Positions 32,238 through 41,527 are shown, counted from the first letter of the stretch. The stretch is 64,000 bases of DNA from Streptomyces flaveus (GCF_014647675.1 NZ_BMPQ01000007.1:201249-265248), one strand, 5' to 3'. Program-made: numbers and translations. Notes: generated by a model not told the origin, from the letters alone.

Positions 32238-33578
32238 ATGGAAGAGCAGCGCACACGCCTGAGCGGTGGTCCGTCCTGGGCGCGGGGCGGGGGGCCGCCG
32301 TGGCGATGGCGGCACGGGCCGCTGTGGTGGAACGAGGGCGACGACGAGGCAGTGGAGAGCCGGCCCCGCCGGCCATGGCGTTCGACACTGCTGCTCACCG
32401 TGTTCGTCCAGGTCGGCAGCAATTTCGCCGCGCAGGAGCAGGAGGGAGCCCGCGAGTCCCTCGGCCTCTTCGCCCGGGCGCTGCTGCTCGTGGGCACCCT
32501 TCTGCTCCTGTGGCGGCATCGGTATCCGGTGTTCGTGGTGTTCGGCGTCGCGGCATCGGCGCTGCTCTACTTCGGTGCCGGATATCCGTACGGCCCGATC
32601 TTCCTGACCGTTGCGCTCGCCTGCTTCAGCGCCGTCGTCGCCGGGCATCGGCGGGCGGCCTGGGCGGCGCTCGGCATGCTGTGGGTGGCCCATCTGCTGG
32701 AGGGGCACTGGCTCTACCAGTGGCTGCCGCCGAACGACGACACGGTGGGCGACTGGGGCGAGGATGTCTCGGTCGCCGCCTGGATGGTGGCCATCGCCGC
32801 GGTCTCCGAACTCGTCCGCGTACGCCGTGAACAGTGGGACCGGGACCGTACGGAACGCCGACAGGCGGCCCGGCGGCGCGCCGACGAGGAGCGGCTGCGG
32901 ATCGCCCGCGAGCTGCACGACGTGCTGGCGCACAGCATCTCGGTCATCAACGTCCAGGCGGGCGTGGGCCTCGCACTGCTCGACTCCGACCCGGATCAGG
33001 CCCGTACCGCGCTCACCACCATCAAGGCGGCGAGCAAGGAGGCCCTGGGGGAGGTCCGCCAGGTGCTCGACACGCTCCGCCCGCCCGTCTCCCGCCACCA
33101 CCCTTCCAACGATGCGCTGCGCGCAGCCCCCTTTGATTCCGGCGACGCGCCGCGTGCGCCGGCGCCCGGCCTCGACCGGCTGCCCGAGCTAGTCGAGCAG
33201 GCGGCGAGCGCTGGACTGACGGTCGGAGTCGAGACCCAGGGGAAGCGCAGAACCCTGCCGCCGGGTGCCGATCTCGCCGCCTTCCGCATTGTCCAGGAGG
33301 CCCTGACCAACGTCGTACGGCACTCCGGTTCGCGGCACGCGCGCGTGCTGGTCGGCTACGAGGACGACGCGCTGAAGCTCCGTATCGACGACGACGGACC
33401 GGCGACCGGCGCGGACGCAGGCGGCAGCGGCAACGGACTGGCCGGAATGCGGGAGCGGGCCGCGGCCCTGGGTGGCACGATCGAGGCCGGGCCGCGCGAG
33501 GACGGCGGTTTCCGGGTACTGGCCGTACTGCCGCTCGAGCACAAGGCCAAGCCCGCCGAGCTCAAGGAGGACCGGTGA
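32238..33578 (+). CDS. Sensor histidine kinase, HisKA_3 type
   Basis: Two-component sensor kinase (446 aa) of the NarL/DesK class. Seen: about four to five membrane segments between residues 50 and 185, then RIARELHDVLAHSISVINV with the phospho-accepting His (near residue 235), and the ATPase with AFRIVQEALTNVVRHS (N box) and GNGLAGMRERAAALGG (G box). No large extracellular loop, so it probably senses a signal in the membrane, such as envelope stress. The 3' end overlaps the regulator gene (GTGA). Confidence 0.93.
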   Translation: MEEQRTRLSGGPSWARGGGPPWRWRHGPLWWNEGDDEAVESRPRRPWRSTLLLTVFVQVGSNFAAQEQEGARESLGLFARALLLVGTLLLLWRHRYPVFVVFGVAASALLYFGAGYPYGPIFLTVALACFSAVVAGHRRAAWAALGMLWVAHLLEGHWLYQWLPPNDDTVGDWGEDVSVAAWMVAIAAVSELVRVRREQWDRDRTERRQAARRRADEERLRIARELHDVLAHSISVINVQAGVGLALLDSDPDQARTALTTIKAASKEALGEVRQVLDTLRPPVSRHHPSNDALRAAPFDSGDAPRAPAPGLDRLPELVEQAASAGLTVGVETQGKRRTLPPGADLAAFRIVQEALTNVVRHSGSRHARVLVGYEDDALKLRIDDDGPATGADAGGSGNGLAGMRERAAALGGTIEAGPREDGGFRVLAVLPLEHKAKPAELKEDR

Positions 33579-34240
33579 TCCGCGTACTGCTCGCCGACGA
33601 CCAGTCACTGGTCCGCGCAGGCTTCAAGGCGCTCCTCGACGCACAGAAGGACATCGAGGTGGCCGGAGAGGCCGCCGACGGCGAGGAGACGCTGCGCAAG
33701 GTGCGTGAACTGCGCCCCGACGTCGTCCTGATGGACATCCGAATGCCCCTGCTCGACGGTCTCGAAGCAACCCGCCGCATTACAGGGGACGCCGACCTGC
33801 ACGACGTCAAGGTGGTCATGCTCACCACCTTCGAGCTCGACGAGTACGTCTTCGAAGCCATCCGTTCCGGGGCTTCCGGCTTCCTCGTCAAGGACACCGA
33901 ACCGGACGAACTGCTGCGCGCGGTCAGGGCCGTGGTCGAGGGCGACGCGCTGCTCTCGCCAGGCGTGACGCGGCGGCTGATCGCCGAGTTCGCGGCCCGG
34001 TCCAAGGAGCCGTCCGTCGCTCAGTCGCTCGCCGAGCTCACGGAGCGGGAGCGGGAGGTGATGGCCCTGGTGGGCATCGGGCTGTCCAACGACGAGATCG
34101 CCCGCCGTCTGGTCGTCAGCCCGCTCACGGCGAAGACGCACGTGAGCCGCACGATGGTGAAGCTGGGCGCGCGTGACCGGGCCCAACTGGTCGTACTGGC
34201 CTACGAGTCGGGATTGGTACGGCCGGGCTGGCTGGGCTGA
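33575..34240 (+). CDS. LuxR/NarL-family response regulator
   Basis: Response regulator (221 aa) cognate to the kinase before it. Seen: receiver with acidic pocket LLADDQSLVRAG, phospho-acceptor VVLMDIRMPLLDG (Asp near residue 54), Thr in MLTTFELDEY and Lys in FLVKDTEP; C-terminal helix-turn-helix ELTEREREVMALVGIGLSND. The target could be its own promoter (32162-32179). Its 3' end overlaps the convergent small membrane-protein gene by 40 bp. Confidence 0.94.
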   Translation: MIRVLLADDQSLVRAGFKALLDAQKDIEVAGEAADGEETLRKVRELRPDVVLMDIRMPLLDGLEATRRITGDADLHDVKVVMLTTFELDEYVFEAIRSGASGFLVKDTEPDELLRAVRAVVEGDALLSPGVTRRLIAEFAARSKEPSVAQSLAELTEREREVMALVGIGLSNDEIARRLVVSPLTAKTHVSRTMVKLGARDRAQLVVLAYESGLVRPGWLG

Positions 34241-34485
34241 GGCCCGCGCTGGAAACGGACCAGCACACTGACGACACGTACGAAGAAGAGGATGACCGCG
34301 AGCCCGCACCCGGCCATGACCAGCAGGTCTTCGGCGCCGGCAGGCAGGTCGAAGAGCAGCGCCGGACCGGACACGGCCCCGAAGACGAGGGCAGCCAGGA
34401 CCGCCGCACTGCACAGCGCGTATCCGGTCTCGACGGTGATCGCGTCCCGCTCGGCCTGAGTCCGTCGTCCCCCACTGTTCTCCAT
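34201..34485 (-). CDS. Small two-TM membrane protein (DUF6332-like)
   Basis: A 94-aa protein with a charged N terminus (GGRRTQAERDAITVETGYAL) and two membrane helices (ALCSAAVLAALVFGAVSG and LLVMAGCGLAVILFFVRVV). The layout matches a Streptomyces family that I believe is DUF6332; function unknown. The last 40 bp overlap the convergent response-regulator gene. The ATG at 34485 is preferred over an upstream in-frame ATG at 34521, which lies in the terminator of the next operon. Confidence 0.65.
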   Translation of the reverse strand: MENSGGRRTQAERDAITVETGYALCSAAVLAALVFGAVSGPALLFDLPAGAEDLLVMAGCGLAVILFFVRVVSVLVRFQRGPQPSQPGRTNPDS

Positions 34486-34507
34486 GCGCCGAAGTCTCAC
34501 AGCAGGA

Positions 34508-34538
34508 CGCCCGGCGGGCAAGAACAGCCCGCCGGGCG
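34508..34538 (-). terminator. Terminator of the MFS gene
   Basis: Perfect 12-bp arms CGCCCGGCGGGC / GCCCGCCGGGCG around a 7-nt loop, 31 bp after the minus-strand MFS stop codon. Confidence 0.75.
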
Positions 34539-34569
34539 CACGTAGTTGCGTAGAGGGATGCGGGAGGGA

Positions 34570-36054
34570 TCAGTCGCGGACCGGTACCCGCTCCTCCTGT
34601 ACGGGCTCGGACTTGGCGATCAAGACCGTCCGCCCGGGCCCCTGCGTACGCTGCTTGCGCAGACCCGTGGCCGTGATGAGCAGCCCTGCCACCGCGATCG
34701 CCGTCACCACGATCAGCCCCGTGCGGTAGCTGTCGAGGACGGCCTGCGGAGAGGCGTCGTCGGAGGCGCTCGCGGTCACGACGGCCGTCACGATCGCCAG
34801 GAAGATCGCGCCGCCCACCTGCACCGAGGTGTTGAGCAGACCCGAGACCATGCCCTGCTCGTGGTCGTCCACGCCGTTGGTGGCCTGGATGTTGAGTGAG
34901 GGGAAGACCAGTGCGCAGGCGGCGCCGATGAACAGCATCGTCGGCAGGATCACCGCCGCATACACCGGGTCGAGGTCGATGCGCAGGAACAGTACGTACC
35001 CGAGGGCCATCAGGGCGAAGCCCGCCGGGATCAGCCGCCGGGTGCCGAACCGGTCGACGACGGCTCCCATCTTCGTGGCGGACAGCGCCACCAGCGCGCC
35101 CGCGGGCAGAAAGGCGAGTGCCGTCTCCAGGGCCGACCAGCCGAGCAGCGTCTGCAGGTACAGCGTGGCCAGGAACTGGTAGCCGATGTACGAGCCGAAG
35201 AAGGTCATCGCGCCGAGCTGGGCCCGGATCTGGTTGCCGGAGCGCAGCACGCCGAGCCGGATCAGCGGGCCCGCCGAGCGCTGCTCGATCCGGACGAAGA
35301 CCGTGAGCAGGACGGCGACCGCGAGGAACGAGAGCAGCGTACGGGCCGAGGTCCAGCCGACCTCCGGGGCCTGGACGACGGTGTAGACGAGCAGCAGCAT
35401 CGAGGCCGTGCCGATGATGGCACCGGGAATGTCGTAGCCGTTGTGGTCCTTCTCCCGCTCGCTGCGCGGGAGCAGCTTGAGGCCGGCGATCAGGGCGATG
35501 ATCGCGATGGGCGCGGGCAGCAGCATGGTCAGGCGCCAGCTTGCCTCGGTGAGTAGCCCGGACAGAACGAGGCCCATGGAGAAGCCGGTGGCGGCGCAGG
35601 TGGTGTAGATCGAGAGGGCGCGGTTGCGCAGCGGGCCCTCGGCGAAGGTCGTGGTGATGATCGACAGGCCCGCGGGTGCGGTGAACGCCGCGCTCAGGCC
35701 CTTGATGAAGCGGCTGGCGATCAGCAGCGGTCCGGAGTCGACGAGTCCGCCGAGCAGCGAGGCGAGCGCGAAGACGGCCAGGGCGACCAGGAAGACCTGG
35801 CGGCGGCCGAGCAGATCGGCGGTCCGTCCGCCGAGGAGCAACAGGCCGCCGTAGCCCAGGATGTAGCCGCTGACGACCCATTGCAGGGCCGAGGTGGAGA
35901 GGTCGAGTTCGGATCCGATGGACGGCAGGGCGACGCCGACCATCGACACGTCCAACGCGTCCAGGAACATCGCGGCGCAGAGCACCAGAAGGGTGCCCCA
36001 CAGACGAGGTGTCCAGCGTTCCTGGGCCGCGGAGTTGGTGAGCGGAGAGGTCAT
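34570..36054 (-). CDS. MFS drug exporter, DHA2 (EmrB/QacA) type
   Basis: Major facilitator (494 aa) with about 14 hydrophobic segments, as in the DHA2 group. Seen: LDALDVSMVGVALPSIGSEL (motif D1-like, first helix region), GGRTADLLGRRQVFLVAL (motif A), and the motif C region GPLRNRALSIYTTCAATGFS. Expected role: proton-driven export of toxic hydrophobic compounds. Divergent from a MarR repressor with a MarR-type palindrome between them, so the exporter is probably induced by its substrates. Confidence 0.92.
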   Translation of the reverse strand: MTSPLTNSAAQERWTPRLWGTLLVLCAAMFLDALDVSMVGVALPSIGSELDLSTSALQWVVSGYILGYGGLLLLGGRTADLLGRRQVFLVALAVFALASLLGGLVDSGPLLIASRFIKGLSAAFTAPAGLSIITTTFAEGPLRNRALSIYTTCAATGFSMGLVLSGLLTEASWRLTMLLPAPIAIIALIAGLKLLPRSEREKDHNGYDIPGAIIGTASMLLLVYTVVQAPEVGWTSARTLLSFLAVAVLLTVFVRIEQRSAGPLIRLGVLRSGNQIRAQLGAMTFFGSYIGYQFLATLYLQTLLGWSALETALAFLPAGALVALSATKMGAVVDRFGTRRLIPAGFALMALGYVLFLRIDLDPVYAAVILPTMLFIGAACALVFPSLNIQATNGVDDHEQGMVSGLLNTSVQVGGAIFLAIVTAVVTASASDDASPQAVLDSYRTGLIVVTAIAVAGLLITATGLRKQRTQGPGRTVLIAKSEPVQEERVPVRD

Positions 36055-36075
36055 GCACCTCACGCTACATGCGTA

Positions 36076-36088
36076 TGCATTCAATGCA
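36076..36088. promoter_or_regulatory. MarR-type operator TGCATTCAATGCA
   Basis: 13-bp perfect palindrome around a central C in an AT-rich island between the divergent MFS and marR genes. A looser second dyad (GCAT...ATGC, 36092-36108) follows. This fits MarR-family sites (TTGCAT-like arms). Confidence 0.7.
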
Positions 36089-36141
36089 AGCGCATTTAAT
36101 TCAGATGCAACAAAGCCGGTTCTTTGCTACGGTCCGGCCTC

Positions 36142-36549
36142 ATGGCGGCTATGGAGAACGCCGAGCAGGAGCTCGTCGACCAGTGGCGCGACCTCCTCGC
36201 GGTGCATGCGCGCACCGTGTCCGAACTCGATCGGGCACTGCACCAACACGGCTTGTGCGCCAGCGACTTCGAGGTGCTCGACGTGCTGGCAGGGTGCGCC
36301 GCGTCCGACGGCGCCGGTGCGTATCGCGTTCAGGAGATCGCCGAGCGGGTCCATCTCAGCCAGAGCGCACTGTCCCGGCTGATCGGCCGGCTCGAGAAGG
36401 ACGGTCTCGTGGAGCGTTGCATGTGCCCGCAGGACCGGCGGGGTGTGCGCGTCTCGCTCACGTCGAAGGGGCGCACGCTGCACGGCGACGTGCTGCCGGT
36501 GCAGCGCGTGGTGCTGGGGCGGATGCTGGCGGACGGTTCGGGCGACTGA
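36142..36549 (+). CDS. MarR-family transcriptional regulator
   Basis: Winged-helix repressor (135 aa). Seen: LHQHGLCASDFEVLDVLAG, the recognition helix region VHLSQSALSRLIGRLEKDGL and wing CPQDRRGVRVSLTSKG. ATG 36142 (MAAMEN) or 36151 is the start; TACGGT just upstream suggests a leaderless or near-leaderless transcript. It likely represses itself and the MFS exporter. Confidence 0.92.
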   Translation: MAAMENAEQELVDQWRDLLAVHARTVSELDRALHQHGLCASDFEVLDVLAGCAASDGAGAYRVQEIAERVHLSQSALSRLIGRLEKDGLVERCMCPQDRRGVRVSLTSKGRTLHGDVLPVQRVVLGRMLADGSGD

Positions 36550-36601
36550 CGGGGCTGACGGGGTTCGCCGCCTGGTCCCGCCGAGCAGCCAGGACTCAGC
36601 T

Positions 36602-37333
36602 TCAGTTGACTGCCGACGTCTCGCGCCACAGCGTCGCGATGGAGGAGTCTCCGGTCACGCTCGGGAACGGCCGCCGGTTCCACAGCGACAGGTAGAGTTC
36701 CGCCGCTGGACCCGCCAACTCGCAGTCTGCCCCGGTCAGTTCGCCCAGCTCACTCACCGGCGGCTCGGGCGACAGTCGTACGGTCCACACCGCGTCGGTG
36801 TCCTCGGCCCGCACCCTCAGCACCCGCGGCACCTCCGTGCGCACCCGGCTCTTCTTGCGTGCGTGGAAGCCGAGGAGCAGCTCGTCGATGCCGTCGAGCG
36901 CGAAGTCGACGGCGATCGGGCTCGGGGTTCCGGCGAGCGCGGACTCCGCGTCGTACCGGTGCACCGTTGTCTCGTGCGCCTGCCGTCGGGCCCAGAACGC
37001 GAGCGGCGAGGGCGCGGGCAGGAAGCTCCAGCAGTCCACGTCGGCAGGGGCGCCCGCGAGCGTGTCGACCAGCCGACGATGGCCTTCGCGGAACCAGGTC
37101 AGCAACTCCGTACCGTCCAGATCCGGCAGGCCCTCGCCGGGGTGGTACGAGGTGCGTCCCTCGGCGACGAACGCCGTGGCCCAGCGGTGCACCATGCCCG
37201 TGTGCCGCACCAGGTCCCGCACCTGCCAGCCGGGACAGGTGGGCACCTTGGCCTCGGTCCCGGCCTCTTCGGCGGCCCTGGCCAGCAACTGGCCCTCGGC
37301 GTCCAGGATTCGAATGTGCTGCGCGGTCTCCAT
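36602..37333 (-). CDS. Maleylpyruvate isomerase-family mycothiol-dependent enzyme
   Basis: DinB-fold protein of the mycothiol-dependent maleylpyruvate isomerase family (243 aa). Seen: VPTCPGWQVRDLVRHTGMVH (His of the metal triad), FWARRQAHETTVHRYDAE (second metal His pair) and a C-terminal SCP2-like domain (AELYLSLWNRRPF). Mycothiol is the actinobacterial thiol cofactor. The substrate is unknown. ATG 37333 gives the usual length; the frame is open further up without codon bias. Confidence 0.88.
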   Translation of the reverse strand: METAQHIRILDAEGQLLARAAEEAGTEAKVPTCPGWQVRDLVRHTGMVHRWATAFVAEGRTSYHPGEGLPDLDGTELLTWFREGHRRLVDTLAGAPADVDCWSFLPAPSPLAFWARRQAHETTVHRYDAESALAGTPSPIAVDFALDGIDELLLGFHARKKSRVRTEVPRVLRVRAEDTDAVWTVRLSPEPPVSELGELTGADCELAGPAAELYLSLWNRRPFPSVTGDSSIATLWRETSAVN

Positions 37334-37496
37334 GCGGTGAGTCTGCCGGATGGAGTGCGGTCGAGGGGAAGGGGTCACCGACCTGGACTCCGGCTTGTGG
37401 TGGGCGGGCTCGGCCAGTAATCGGCTGTGCCACGCCCACCCATGATCCATAGCCTGGGACGGTCTGCCGGTTGACGCTTCAAGGAGCCCCCCCCAC

Positions 37497-38723
37497 GTGA
37501 CCACCGCACCGGACCTGCCCGACATCCTGTCGAACGAATTCGCCGAGGATCCCTATCCCGCCTACCGGGTCATGCGCGAGCGCGCCCCGCTGATCTGGCA
37601 CGAGGCCACCCAGAGCTACATCGTGTCGCGCTACGAAGACGTCGAACGGATCTTCAAGGACCGCGACGGACAGTTCACCACCGACAACTACGTATGGCAG
37701 ATCGAGCCCGTGCACGGCAGGACGATCCTGACGCTCAGCGGGCGCGAGCACGCGGTGCGACGGGCCCTGGTGGCCCCGGCCTTCCGCGGCCGTGACCTGC
37801 AGGAGAAGTTCCTGCCCGTCATCGAGGACAACGCCCGGGCACTCGTCGACGGCTTCCGTCACACGGGAAGCGCCGACCTCGTCGCGGACTTCGCGACACG
37901 CTTTCCCGTCAACGTCATCGCCGACATGCTGGGCCTGGACAAGGCCGACCACGACCGCTTCCACCGCTGGTACACATCGGTGATCGCCTTCCTCGGCAAT
38001 CTCGCGGGCGATCCGGAGGTCGCCGCGGCCGGTGAGCGCACCCGCACCGAGTTCGCCGAGTACATGATCCCGATCATCCGGCACCGCCGTGACCACCTCG
38101 GCGACGACCTGCTGTCCACGCTGTGCGCCGCCGAAGTGGAAGGCGTGCGTATGAGTGACGAGGACATCAAGGCGTTCTGCAGTCTGCTGCTCGCGGCGGG
38201 CGGGGAGACCACGGACAAGGCCCTCGCGAGTATCTTCGCCAACCTGCTGGCGCATCCCGAACAGCTCCAGGCCGTGCGGGAGGACCGCTCACTGATCGAG
38301 CAGGTCTTCGCGGAGACCCTGCGGTACACCCCGCCGGTCCACATGATCATGCGGCAGACGGCCGTGGAGGTCGAGCTGAGCGGCGGCACCGTTCCGCCGG
38401 GAGCCACGGTGACCTGCCTGATCGGAGCCGCGAACCGGGACCCCGCCCGCTACCGGGAGCCGGACCGCTTCGACATCTTCCGCGACGACCTGACGACCAC
38501 GACCGCCTTCTCCGCCGCGGCCGACCATCTCGCGTTCGCCCTGGGCCGCCACTTCTGCGTGGGCGCCCTGCTGGCCCGCGCCGAGGTCGAGATCGGGGTG
38601 GGCCAACTCCTCGACGCCATGCCCGACATGCGGCTCGACGATGGGTTTCGGCCAGCCGAGCAGGGCGTGTTCACACGGGGACCGCAGGCGCTGCCGGTGC
38701 GCTTCACACCGGCCGGCCTCTGA
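37497..38723 (+). CDS. Cytochrome P450
   Basis: Class I bacterial P450 (408 aa). Seen: I-helix LLLAAGGETTDKALASI with the Ala-Gly-x-Glu-Thr oxygen site, ETLR (ExxR, in EQVFAETLRYTPPV) and the haem loop FALGRHFCVG with the ligand Cys near residue 353. It needs a ferredoxin and reductase, neither of which is adjacent. GTG 37497 has AAGGAG upstream. It is convergent with the conservon P450 and not part of that operon. The substrate and CYP subfamily are not determined. Confidence 0.92.
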   Translation: MTTAPDLPDILSNEFAEDPYPAYRVMRERAPLIWHEATQSYIVSRYEDVERIFKDRDGQFTTDNYVWQIEPVHGRTILTLSGREHAVRRALVAPAFRGRDLQEKFLPVIEDNARALVDGFRHTGSADLVADFATRFPVNVIADMLGLDKADHDRFHRWYTSVIAFLGNLAGDPEVAAAGERTRTEFAEYMIPIIRHRRDHLGDDLLSTLCAAEVEGVRMSDEDIKAFCSLLLAAGGETTDKALASIFANLLAHPEQLQAVREDRSLIEQVFAETLRYTPPVHMIMRQTAVEVELSGGTVPPGATVTCLIGAANRDPARYREPDRFDIFRDDLTTTTAFSAAADHLAFALGRHFCVGALLARAEVEIGVGQLLDAMPDMRLDDGFRPAEQGVFTRGPQALPVRFTPAGL

Positions 38724-38744
38724 CGGCGTTACCCGGGGCGGGCC

Positions 38745-40028
38745 TCACCGCAGTGTGGGCGTGAACTCCACCGGCAGTGAGGTCAGCCCTCGCATCCAGA
38801 TGGACGGCCGCCACACGAGATCCCCCGGATCGACCGACAGGACGACGTCGGGCAGACGCTCCAGCAGCGTCTCAACGGCCGTACGCGCGATGACGTCGGC
38901 GAGCAGCGGAGCCGGATAGGGGCAGCGGTGCTCGCCGTTGGAGAAGGACAGATGGGCGCCGTTCCCCTCGGCGCCGACATGGCCCTCGGGCCAGATCTGC
39001 GGGTCGGTGTTGGCCGCCGCGAGCCCGAGGACCAGGCAGTCGCCCGCCTTGATCCGGCGCCCGCCGAGCAGGGTGTCGCGCACCGCCCAGCGGCCGATGA
39101 AGTTCTGGGTGGGCGTGTCCAGCCACAGCACCTCGGTGAGGGCCTCGCCGACGCTGACCCGGCCGCCGGAGACGTTGAGCGCGAAGCGGTCGTCGGTGAG
39201 CAGCAGCCGCAGCGTGTTGCAGATCCAGTTGGCGGTGGGCTGCTGGGCCGCCGCGACGACGGAGATCAGGTCCTGGACGATCGCGTCGTCGCTCAGCCCC
39301 TCGGGGTGGGCCAGCATGCGGGAGACGACGTCCGCGCCGGGCTCCGCGCGCTTGTCCTTCACCAGTTGCTGGATGCGTTCCTGGACGCGGACGTAGGCTG
39401 CGACCGGATCCTCGCCCTCGCCCGTGTCCAGGGAGATCCGCAAGTCCCGTACGAGGTCGTCGGTGTCCGTGCTGTGGGCCGCCATACCGCACATCTCCAC
39501 CGCGGCCCGCATCGCCAGGGGGTGTGCGTACGCGCTCATCAGCTCGGTCTCGCCACTGCCCGCGAAGGCGTCGATGAGCTGGTCGGCGATCCGCCCGCAG
39601 TTGACCCCGAGTTCGAACTGGTCGACGCCCTCCAGGGCCTCGGTGATGACGCCGGCCCGCCGCTGGTGCTCGGCGCCCTCGGTGAACAGCACCGAGGGCT
39701 GGTAGCCGACGAAGGGGAGCAGCGGCCAGTCCGCGGGAATGTGCTCCCACTGGTTCCAGCGCCGCGAGTCGCGGGCGAAGAGTTCGTCGTGGGAGGTGAC
39801 GAAGGAGACCTCCGGATAACCGAGGACCAGCCAGGCGGGCACGCCGCCGTCCAGCAGTACGGGCGCCACGGGGCCGTGGGAGCGGCGCAGTTCCTGGTAC
39901 AGCGCGGCGGGGGTCTGCTGGTACTCCAGGCCGCTCAGCGGAACCGCGTCCGCGTGCACCGGGCAGCCCGAGGTGCTCTGCTTCGGGTCGGCGGGGCGCG
40001 GGTCGGGGCCGGTCGCGTCGTCGTTCAT
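38745..40028 (-). CDS. cvnE: Conservon cytochrome P450, CYP157-like, without ExxR
   Basis: P450-fold protein (427 aa), last gene of the conservon. Seen: haem loop FSNGEHRCPYP, i.e. the Cys ligand is kept but the family Gly after it is changed. The K-helix position that should read ExxR reads EVLW (in ALTEVLWLDTPTQ). Loss of ExxR is a documented trait of CYP157 proteins encoded in Streptomyces conservons. The start overlaps the GTPase stop (ATGA). It may act as a haem-based partner in the signalling complex rather than a normal oxygenase (inference). Confidence 0.9.
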   Translation of the reverse strand: MNDDATGPDPRPADPKQSTSGCPVHADAVPLSGLEYQQTPAALYQELRRSHGPVAPVLLDGGVPAWLVLGYPEVSFVTSHDELFARDSRRWNQWEHIPADWPLLPFVGYQPSVLFTEGAEHQRRAGVITEALEGVDQFELGVNCGRIADQLIDAFAGSGETELMSAYAHPLAMRAAVEMCGMAAHSTDTDDLVRDLRISLDTGEGEDPVAAYVRVQERIQQLVKDKRAEPGADVVSRMLAHPEGLSDDAIVQDLISVVAAAQQPTANWICNTLRLLLTDDRFALNVSGGRVSVGEALTEVLWLDTPTQNFIGRWAVRDTLLGGRRIKAGDCLVLGLAAANTDPQIWPEGHVGAEGNGAHLSFSNGEHRCPYPAPLLADVIARTAVETLLERLPDVVLSVDPGDLVWRPSIWMRGLTSLPVEFTPTLR

Positions 40029-40657
40029 GGTGTCATCTCCCGGGCCATGGCCAGTTCGTAGAGGTGGTCGACAAGAGTGATCAGGACGTTCTTGCCGGAC
40101 GAGCGGACCCGTGCGTCGCAGTCGATCAGCGGTATGTGCTCGGGCAGCGTGAGTGCCTGGCGGATCTCGCTCAGGGAGAAGGCGTTGGTGTCGTGCTCGA
40201 ACCGGTTGACCGCGACGACGAAGGGAGTCTTGTGATGCTCCAGACGGTCGATGGCGTACCAGCAGTCGCTCATACGCCGGGTGTCCACCAGCACGACGGC
40301 GCCCAGTGTGCCCGCGAAGAGCCGGTCCCACAGGAACCAGAAGCGCTCCTGGCCCGGGGCACCGAACAGATACAGGACCGTGCGCTCGGTCAGGCTGATC
40401 CGGCCGAAGTCGAAGGCGACGGTCGTCGTGGACTTGTCGGCCAGACCCGCCGTCCGGTCGATGCCGACACCGGCCTCGGTCATGACCTCTTCGGTGTTCA
40501 GGGGCCGGATCTCGCTGACCGAGCGGACCAGAGTGGTCTTGCCGACACCGAAGCCGCCCACCACGACGATCTTGAGCCCGGTCTCAGCCGTGGCGCTGAG
40601 CGGCGTACGGGCAGGGGGCTCAGAGCTTGTGGAGGGCTCAAAGCTTACGGAGTCCAT
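40025..40657 (-). CDS. cvnD: Conservon GTPase CvnD
   Basis: Small GTPase-like ATP/GTP-binding protein (210 aa). Seen: Walker A VVGGFGVGKTTLVRSV (residues 32-47), switch region APGQERFWFLW (DxxG replaced by APGQ) and a VAVNRFE base motif. In S. coelicolor CvnA-D form a membrane complex likened to eukaryotic G-protein signalling (established for conservon 9). The gene overlaps cvnC by 20 bp. Confidence 0.94.
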   Translation of the reverse strand: MDSVSFEPSTSSEPPARTPLSATAETGLKIVVVGGFGVGKTTLVRSVSEIRPLNTEEVMTEAGVGIDRTAGLADKSTTTVAFDFGRISLTERTVLYLFGAPGQERFWFLWDRLFAGTLGAVVLVDTRRMSDCWYAIDRLEHHKTPFVVAVNRFEHDTNAFSLSEIRQALTLPEHIPLIDCDARVRSSGKNVLITLVDHLYELAMAREMTP

Positions 40658-40994
40658 CGAGAACCTCCAGCAGGAGAGCGGATTCGGGCAGGGCGGCCAC
40701 GGCCGGGGCGGACCGGGGATGGCGAGCGGTGACCTTCGCCATCGCCAGCAGGTCTCCCACCAGGATCCGGACGACCGTCACCGGAAGCCGCAGCTCGGCG
40801 GCGATCTCGACCACGGCGGTCGGGCGACGGCACAGCTCCAGGATCCGGACGTGCTCGGACTGCATGCCGCGCGCGGGCTCGCACTCGCTGACGATCAGTG
40901 AGACGAGGTCGAGATCGTCGGGGGCCTCGCTGCGGCCCCCTGTGATGGTGTACAGCCGGTCCGGGTCCCCGGTGTCGACCGGACGTCGGCTCAT
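40638..40994 (-). CDS. cvnC: Conservon protein CvnC (DUF742)
   Basis: DUF742 protein (118 aa). Seen: RLYTITGGRSEAPDDLDLVS and a winged-helix-like core (ILELCRRPTAVVEIAAELRL, VTVVRILVGDLLAMAKV). It links the roadblock protein and GTPase in the conservon complex. Short spacing (4 bp) after cvnB and overlap with cvnD show a single transcript. Confidence 0.93.
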   Translation of the reverse strand: MSRRPVDTGDPDRLYTITGGRSEAPDDLDLVSLIVSECEPARGMQSEHVRILELCRRPTAVVEIAAELRLPVTVVRILVGDLLAMAKVTARHPRSAPAVAALPESALLLEVLDGLRKL

Positions 40995-40998
40995 GGGA

Positions 40999-41409
40999 TC
41001 AGCTCTCCTCTATCGGGGCGCGGGCCTCGGCACGCAGGTGCTCGCCGATCCGCTCCACCAGGTCGGTCATGTGGTGCCCCACCACACCCGGATCGGCGCC
41101 GTCATCCGCGACGACCGCCAGGTGCGCGCCCTCACCGGCCTCGACGATGAACAGCAGTCCGCCGTAGAACTCCGTCATCGAGTGCCGTACGCCGCCGCTG
41201 CCGTCGCCGAACTCGACCGAGGCGCCCTGTGCCAGGGCCTGCATCCCGGAGGCGATGGCCGAGAGCTGGTCCGCCTGGTCGACGCCCAACCGCTCGGTCC
41301 AGCACAGCTTCAGCCCGTCGCGGGAGAGCACGAGGGCGTGCCGGGTGCCGGGGGCGCGCTCGAGAAGGCCTTCAAGAAGCCAGGTCAGTGTGGTGTCAGT
41401 GGTCTGCAT
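40999..41409 (-). CDS. cvnB: Conservon roadblock/LC7 protein CvnB
   Basis: Roadblock/LC7 protein (136 aa). Seen: LTWLLEGLLERAPGTRHALV, LSRDGLKLCWTERL, and ASGMQALAQGASVEFGDG. These proteins serve as GTPase regulators and interact with CvnD. Preceded by cvnA with a 118-bp gap. Confidence 0.93.
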   Translation of the reverse strand: MQTTDTTLTWLLEGLLERAPGTRHALVLSRDGLKLCWTERLGVDQADQLSAIASGMQALAQGASVEFGDGSGGVRHSMTEFYGGLLFIVEAGEGAHLAVVADDGADPGVVGHHMTDLVERIGEHLRAEARAPIEES

Positions 41410-41527
41410 GGGTGGGTGAAGAGCTGGTGATCCGTTCAGGCCCGGCCACCGGCCCTTTCCTCCAATCTCCGGTCTGTGGCGGGTCGGGGCGCCCGGTCAT
41501 GGCGTCCCGCGAGAAGAAGGGCCGGGC

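Noticed and set aside
37497..40028. The two P450 genes as a tailoring pair of a biosynthetic cluster
   Set aside because: They are convergent, one belongs to the conservon, and no scaffold-building enzyme (PKS, NRPS, terpene cyclase) is nearby.
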